A DNA stretch of 64,000 bases from assembly GCF_017591425.1 (NCBI RefSeq), contig NW_024467121.1, positions 20,844,707-20,908,706 of the forward strand, written 5' to 3'. Under the pieces are notes generated by a model. That model did not search any database and had not been told where the DNA came from. It worked only from the letters and a program-made list of their open reading frames with translations. Source of the stretch: Ochotona curzoniae. Taxonomy: Eukaryota; Chordata; Mammalia; Lagomorpha; Ochotonidae. Each line of letters opens with the position of its first letter. Within the stretch, counting starts at the first letter, position 1. Below, piece after piece: positions 59,050-64,000 of the stretch. Both the position numbers and the translations under genes were made by a program.

Positions 59050-59370
59050 GTTATTCTTTTTAAATGTTTATTTTCCATCTACTTGAAGGGCCAGGTGACA
59101 GAGACAAGACAGACAAGAAGAAACCTTGGATCCACTTGTTTACTCTCCAAATGTCCACAGTTAAACAGAACTGTACCAGGCTAAATTCAGGAGCCTAGAA
59201 CCCTATCCAAATCTCCTACATGTACAGTAGGGAATCAAGCACTAAAGATATCATTTGAAGCTTCCCATAACACAACATCAGGCAACTGAACAGAGTAACC
59301 AAGACTTGAACCAGTACTCAGACATGGGACATGGGCATATCAAGATGCGGCTTGGCATACTGGCCCACAA
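59050..59370 (-). mobile_element. Lagomorph C-type SINE, older (reverse)
   Basis: 'ttaaatgtttattttccatc', ggatccacttgtttactctcc, ends catactggcccac. Confidence 0.7.
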
Positions 59371-59702
59371 CACCTTTTATTGTTAAAGAACTAAGGTACA
59401 AGTACTCATGGCAGCCTTCTCATTCTATCCGTCTTACTCTATCTCCATCATATAATCAAAACGCTGAAAATAATCACCCTTTCACATACTTTGACCACTC
59501 AGAACGGTATGAAATTTCATCTTTTTGCTCTTTTAAAGGACATATTCACAATTACAAGTGCCAATGAGTTATTTTTTATACATTTATTGGACACAAAGAC
59601 TGTTCGAATGTCTGTCAATTTTCTCTAATGGAGTTTTTGACTGATTTTTGTAAAAGCTGTAATTTATTATGCAAATAAAATGCCACTATATTAAAATATC
59701 AT

Positions 59703-59990
59703 AGCCAGGGGCAATATCATAGCCAGCTTGTACTGCTGCCACCCCATACGGGAAGCAGTCTAAGACTCAGCTGCTCCCATTCTGATCTAGCATCCTGTTG
59801 ATGGCCTGGTAGAGCAGTAGAGGATGGCCCACGTGACTGGACCCAATGAGAGACTCGGATCAAGTTCCCAGCTCTGTACTGCTCCAGCTCCGGCCTTTTG
59901 TGGTCATTTGAGGAGCAGGCCACTGAGTGGAATATCTGTTTCTCTTCTCTCCATAGCTTTCCTAATAAAAATAAATAATTTTTTAAAAAT
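59703..59990 (+). mobile_element. Lagomorph C-type SINE, 5' shortened
   Basis: Has aggggcaatatcatagccagc, 'tggtagagcagtagaggatg' and tail ctaataaaaataaat. Confidence 0.75.
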
Positions 59991-60220
59991 GCATCTTGGA
60001 AAATCTTCTTAATGTACAACTAAAAATTTTTAAATATATACACATTATATAATAATATATTTTCTCAGATTTTTTTCATTGAAAAAATACCTAATACTAT
60101 TTCAGAAACTTCAAAAAAACTGAAGGGAAAAAGTTCTATTCACTTTAATATTCCAATTTTTAGTGCACTGCCTAAAGCACAGCAGATTCTCAACACTTAC
60201 AAGCTAAAAATTAAGCATAA

Positions 60221-60524
60221 GGGACCAGTGTGGTAATGTAATTGGAACCCCATATGGGATTTGAGCTTGAGTCCCTGCTGCTCCACTTCTGACACAACTC
60301 ATTATTTATGGCCTGGGAAAGCAGATGAGGATGGCCCACGTCCCTTGTCCACTGCACCCATGTGGGAGGCCCAGAAGAGATTCTAAGCCCCTGATCCTAG
60401 CTTTGAATCAATGCAGCTCTGGCCCTTGCAGTAGCTTGGGGAGTGAGTCATCGGACGGAAGATCTTCCTCTCTTTCTCTCTGTATATCTGATTTTCCAAT
60501 AAAAATAAATCTTTAAAAAAAAAG
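60221..60524 (+). mobile_element. Lagomorph C-type SINE
   Basis: 'aagggaccagtgtggtaatg', ccatatgggatttg, gggagtgagtcatcggacggaag, tail ccaataaaaataaatc. Confidence 0.88.
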
Positions 60525-60587
60525 TAAGCCTAGAAAAAAATGGAGTCAGAAGGAACAGCCTTTAACACAAAAGAAAGCAAAAGTATG

Positions 60588-60942
60588 AGGGCCAGCACTG
60601 TGGCTTAGCACATTAAGTGGCTACCTATAATGCAAGCATCCCATGTGAGTACCCATTTGAATCCTGACTACTCCATTTCCAATCCACCTCTCCGCTAACA
60701 TGCCTGGGAAAAACAGCAGAAGATGCCCAAGTACGTGAGCACCTAAACCCAGACAGGAGACCCAGATGGAGTTACCAGCTCTGGACTCTGGCTTGGCTCA
60801 GGCCCTAGTGGTTGCAGACATCTTGGAAGTTACCAGTCAAAATATCTCTGTTCACCTCTCTCAATCAATCAATCGATTAATCTCTGTATGTGTATGTGTA
60901 ACAGAAACAGACCAACTTTCAAATAAATAATCTTTTTAAAAA
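60588..60942 (+). mobile_element. Lagomorph C-type SINE, older subtype
   Basis: 'gagggccagcactgtggctt', gcaagcatcccatgtgag, a tcaatcaatcaatcg tract at 60862, tail caaataaataatc. Confidence 0.85.
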
Positions 60943-61451
60943 AGTATCTCAGTTGTGGCCCAAATTTCACTGACATTATTTTATTCAGATTTATCACCTG
61001 AGATAACATTTCTGCTTACATATACATGTGTGTGGCAGTCCATCCTTTCTAATCTTTCTTCTTTACACAAATAAGATCATAATGCTGAGTTGATTTTTTT
61101 CCAAAGTAACAATATATGTGAATATATTTCAGTACATGGAAACCTACCTAAATTTTCGTTACCATGCTTACTGAAAATATGCATCATTGTACAGTATACC
61201 ACATGAAGCATTACTAGGTATTTTCCACAACAGAAAATAATAGGTATGATACACAAAGCAACTATTTTGAAATGCAATTAGCCCTAACATTTTCCAGATG
61301 TGTGTATATGTGTGTCTATGTATTATATCCATTATTTTACTTAGCCAAATAAAATTTCCAAAGCCAGGCATTAAGACACAACAACAACAAAAGTTTAAAC
61401 TCAATGAATGCATAGTTTTATCTGTCCATTAGATGATCAAAACACATACCT

Positions 61452-61753
61452 TTTTAAAAGAATTATTTTGAAAGAGTTACAATGAAATAGCAGGAGAGAT
61501 GGAGACAGAGAAATGGAGAGAGATCTTTCATTAACTGGTTCCCTCTGCCAACACTCACAACAGCCAGTGTCTGAAGCTCCATTCTGGCATCCTAAATGGA
61601 TGGCAGGGGCCCAAGCACTTGGGTCATCTTCTATGAACTTCCCAGGAGCATTAGCACTGAGTTAAAAGTGAAAATTCTGAGTTTAACTGGCCCTTTATAT
61701 ATATACTGGTACTTTAGGCAGTGGCTTTATGTGCTACATTACAATGCCAGCCC
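61452..61753 (-). mobile_element. Lagomorph C-type SINE, older (reverse)
   Basis: 'agaattattttgaaagagtt', ggagagagatctttcattaactgg, ggcaggggcccaagcacttgggtcatcttc, ends caatgccagccc. Confidence 0.78.
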
Positions 61754-61789
61754 AACAAACAACATATATGTCTTACAGCACAGCTTAGT

Positions 61790-62080
61790 TAAGGGGCTGC
61801 TTGGGATGTCCATATCAAATATTTGAGTGTTTGAGACTGAATCCTTGTTCTGCTTCCAACCCAACTTGCGTCTAACACACTTACTGGGAGGCAGTAAGTG
61901 ATAGTTACAAAAATTGGGTTCCTGCCTGCATTTGGGAGTCAGACTGTTTCCAGGCTCCTGGTTTAAATGCAGTACCACCCTGGTGGTTGCAGGCACTTAG
62001 GAAATGAACTAGTGGGTATAAGATATTTCCTTATCTTTCTCCCCCTAGCCATCTCCCTCTGTACCTTTCAAATAAATTAA
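61790..62080 (+). mobile_element. Lagomorph C-type SINE, diverged
   Basis: 'aaggggctgcttgggatgtc', gggaggcagtaagtgatagtta, tail tcaaataaattaaaac. Confidence 0.65.
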
Positions 62081-62112
62081 AACATAGAAACAAACAATAC
62101 ACACGTAACATT

Positions 62113-62395
62113 TGGGGAAGCAGGTGTTTGGATCACCAGTTAAGCACTTGGGAGCCCACATTCCATACCGGAGGGGCTAGATTTGAATCCTGGCTTCATT
62201 CCCAACTCCAGCTTCTTGCTGATGTGTACCATAAATGTCACAAGTGATGCCTCAGGTAGTTGGGTCCCTGCCACCCTCATGGGAAACCCAGGGTTCCTGG
62301 CTTTGTGCCAGCCATAACTGCTGCAGGCATCTGGGACCTAGCAGACAGAAGTCTCTCAACTAAATAAAATCAGTAAATAAAAAAATTTTAATATG
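62113..62395 (+). mobile_element. Older tRNA-derived SINE
   Basis: 'gggaagcaggtgtttggatc', gctagatttgaatcctgg (B box), ctaaataaaatcagtaaataaaaa tail. Same subtype as 26640 and 53152. Confidence 0.65.
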
Positions 62396-62399
62396 CAAC

Positions 62400-63557
62400 A
62401 TTATGCTTTGTTTCACTTTGGAGGAAAAAATAATCATTCAATATAGTTACTATTAAGCCCTGTTCATAATTTAACCGGTCTGAGGTTACAGTTTACTATT
62501 AACATTCAGAGGGTCTGTAGAAGCTATCAAAGCCTGGAAGACTCCTTTCTTCTAGAATTATCTTACTATAATCTTTAGAAATTTTATAGAATTCCAAATA
62601 GAATCTACTATCTATTATTTCATTTGGTTGCTATATTTAAATTAAATAAAATTCCAAGACTAGTTTGAGTCATAATCTAAATTAAACTATAAAAAAATAG
62701 GAACTTCTTGATATAAAGTTCAAAAATACAGAAAAATGGAGAAACCACTGTAACAACTTTCTCCCCTTGACACCCATCACTCAATTTCCCAACAGTTATG
62801 TTGTTGATAACTATTGCTGTCTTTAGACCATCACTCATTACCACCACTTATAAGCATCAGGTATATACGTGAGTGCACACAACTAACATTTCAAAGGCGA
62901 TCTCTGACATACAATTTTACCCATATACTTAGCAATTAAGAGACCCCTATTAATGCCTAAGAAACAGGGGAAGACACAGTTTACTCTTTGCTTCAAAACA
63001 TCATATCTTTCTCAGTTGGTTGTCATAACTGGGGATGGCTGGGGTGTAGTCTAGCAGGATTTAACAGGAAAAAGCAAGGAGTGCTAAACAATCTATCATG
63101 CACAGGACAGTACCTAAAAAACAACTAATCAATCCAAAATGTCAAATAGTGTCCCTGTGGGAAAAAAAATCCTATTGTTCTAAACCACTACTAACCAAAC
63201 TATGATGACTGAACATTAGGGAGAACATAACTATGTTCTAGTAAATCAATTTGGTCAAAACGCTACAGTGACATCAGCTACAGTGACATTACCTTTTCTG
63301 AGCACTGAACATTTTTTTTTTATTTTCCTCATAAAAAAAAATATCTGAAATCCTAAGATTGTAGACAAGGTATAGGAGGGCTTCCTAGAGATAACACAGC
63401 TTCACCAGATCTCATTATGTTTAACCAATGTTGAATCAAATATTCTCCTTGCCACATTTACATTCAGTCACATGCTACTATATTTTATCCTTAATAAAAT
63501 ATTGGGATATGCAGCAATAAGAATATCTACTGTGAGATATAAATTATTGGTGTATAT
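62400..63557. other. CDC42BPA intron, no recognised feature
   Basis: Repeat-poor AT-rich sequence upstream (in transcription sense) of the first visible exon. No kinase glycine-loop exon found here. Confidence 0.5.
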
Positions 63558-63574
63558 AAAGTACAACAATTCTG

Positions 63575-63901
63575 GGGCCCGGCGCGGTGGCGCAAGTGGT
63601 TAAGGTCCTCGCCTTGCACGCCCGGGATCCCACATGGGTGCCGGTTCTATCCCGGCAGCCCCGCTTTCCTTCCAGCTCCCTGCCTGTGGCCCGGGAAAGC
63701 AGTCGAGGACGGCCCAAAGCTTTGGGACCCTGCATTCACGTGGGAGACCCGGAAGAGGCTCCTGGCTTTGGATCAGCATAGCACCGTCCGCTGCGCTCAC
63801 TTGGGGAGTGAATCATTGGACGGAAGATCTTCCTCTCTGTCTCTCCTCTCTGTATATCCGCCTTTCCAATAAAAAAATAATAAAAATAAATCTTAAAAAA
63901 A
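63575..63901 (+). mobile_element. Young full-length C-type SINE with perfect target-site duplication
   Basis: Full 327-bp copy. It has an A box around 63588-63599 (tggcgcaagtgg), a B box ggttctatccc at 63643-63653, intact CpGs throughout and tail 'ccaataaaaaaataataaaa'. The 17-bp direct repeat aaagtacaacaattctg at 63558-63574 recurs exactly at 63902-63918. This is the closest to a master-copy sequence in the window. Confidence 0.97.
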
Positions 63902-64000
63902 AAAGTACAACAATTCTGTAAAGCTGCCATGATTCTCCATCATATTTGTAAGGAGCACTTTTAAGGCAGCAGTGTGAAAAACCAAGATAAGCCTCTGTCT

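Noticed and set aside
58200..64000. Search for the preceding CDC42BPA exon (glycine loop and ATP-binding lysine)
   Set aside because: No matching codons with splice sites were found on the minus strand; that exon must lie beyond 64000.

Overview
The window is mammalian nuclear DNA, almost certainly from a lagomorph and most likely a pika (Ochotona). The basis is about 40 copies, in both orientations, of the tRNA-derived C-type SINE found only in lagomorphs. The 3' ends read 'cctttccaataaaaataaat', which I recall as the pika rather than the rabbit form. There are no bacterial-type operons, CRISPR arrays or other prokaryotic features. Family names for repeats come from recognition by eye and should be confirmed against Dfam or RepeatMasker.

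One protein-coding gene runs through nearly the whole window on the minus strand: CDC42BPA, encoding MRCK-alpha, a Rho-family-effector Ser/Thr kinase. Nine consecutive internal coding exons lie at 58071-58166, 52902-53050, 39909-40002, 35331-35531, 33714-33962, 31512-31591, 26145-26311, 17908-18030 and 5065-5198. Together they are 1293 nt, exactly 431 codons, corresponding to about residues 119-549 of the human protein. They cover most of the kinase domain after the ATP-binding lysine, the AGC C-terminal extension and the start of the coiled coil. All splice phases join. The exons before residue 119 and after residue 549 were not found, so the gene continues beyond both edges.

The largest non-repeat surprise lies in the 12.7-kb intron between the last two exons. 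At 9234-13160 on the plus strand, antisense to the host gene, is an intronless coiled-coil sequence derived from TRIP11 (the golgin GMAP-210). It joins a TRIP11-like N-terminus to a central segment repeated two to three times, then has a 174-bp tandem repeat, another TRIP11-like stretch and an AATAAA. Frameshifts and stops make it a pseudogene or decayed family member. A second retrocopy, a BTF3 processed pseudogene, lies at 38508-38975 on the minus strand.

The rest is intron dominated by transposons. These are L1 pieces (largest 27065-30575), a HAL1/L1ME-like element, a MaLR LTR, a possible second solo LTR, L2 fragments, the SINEs and simple repeats. Three copies of an unusual GC-rich, VNTR-bearing composite repeat (121-2760, 5725-7565 and the 5'-truncated 36366-36617) resemble SVA elements in layout. 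I could not assign them to a known family. The youngest insertion is a SINE at 63575-63901 with a perfect target-site duplication.
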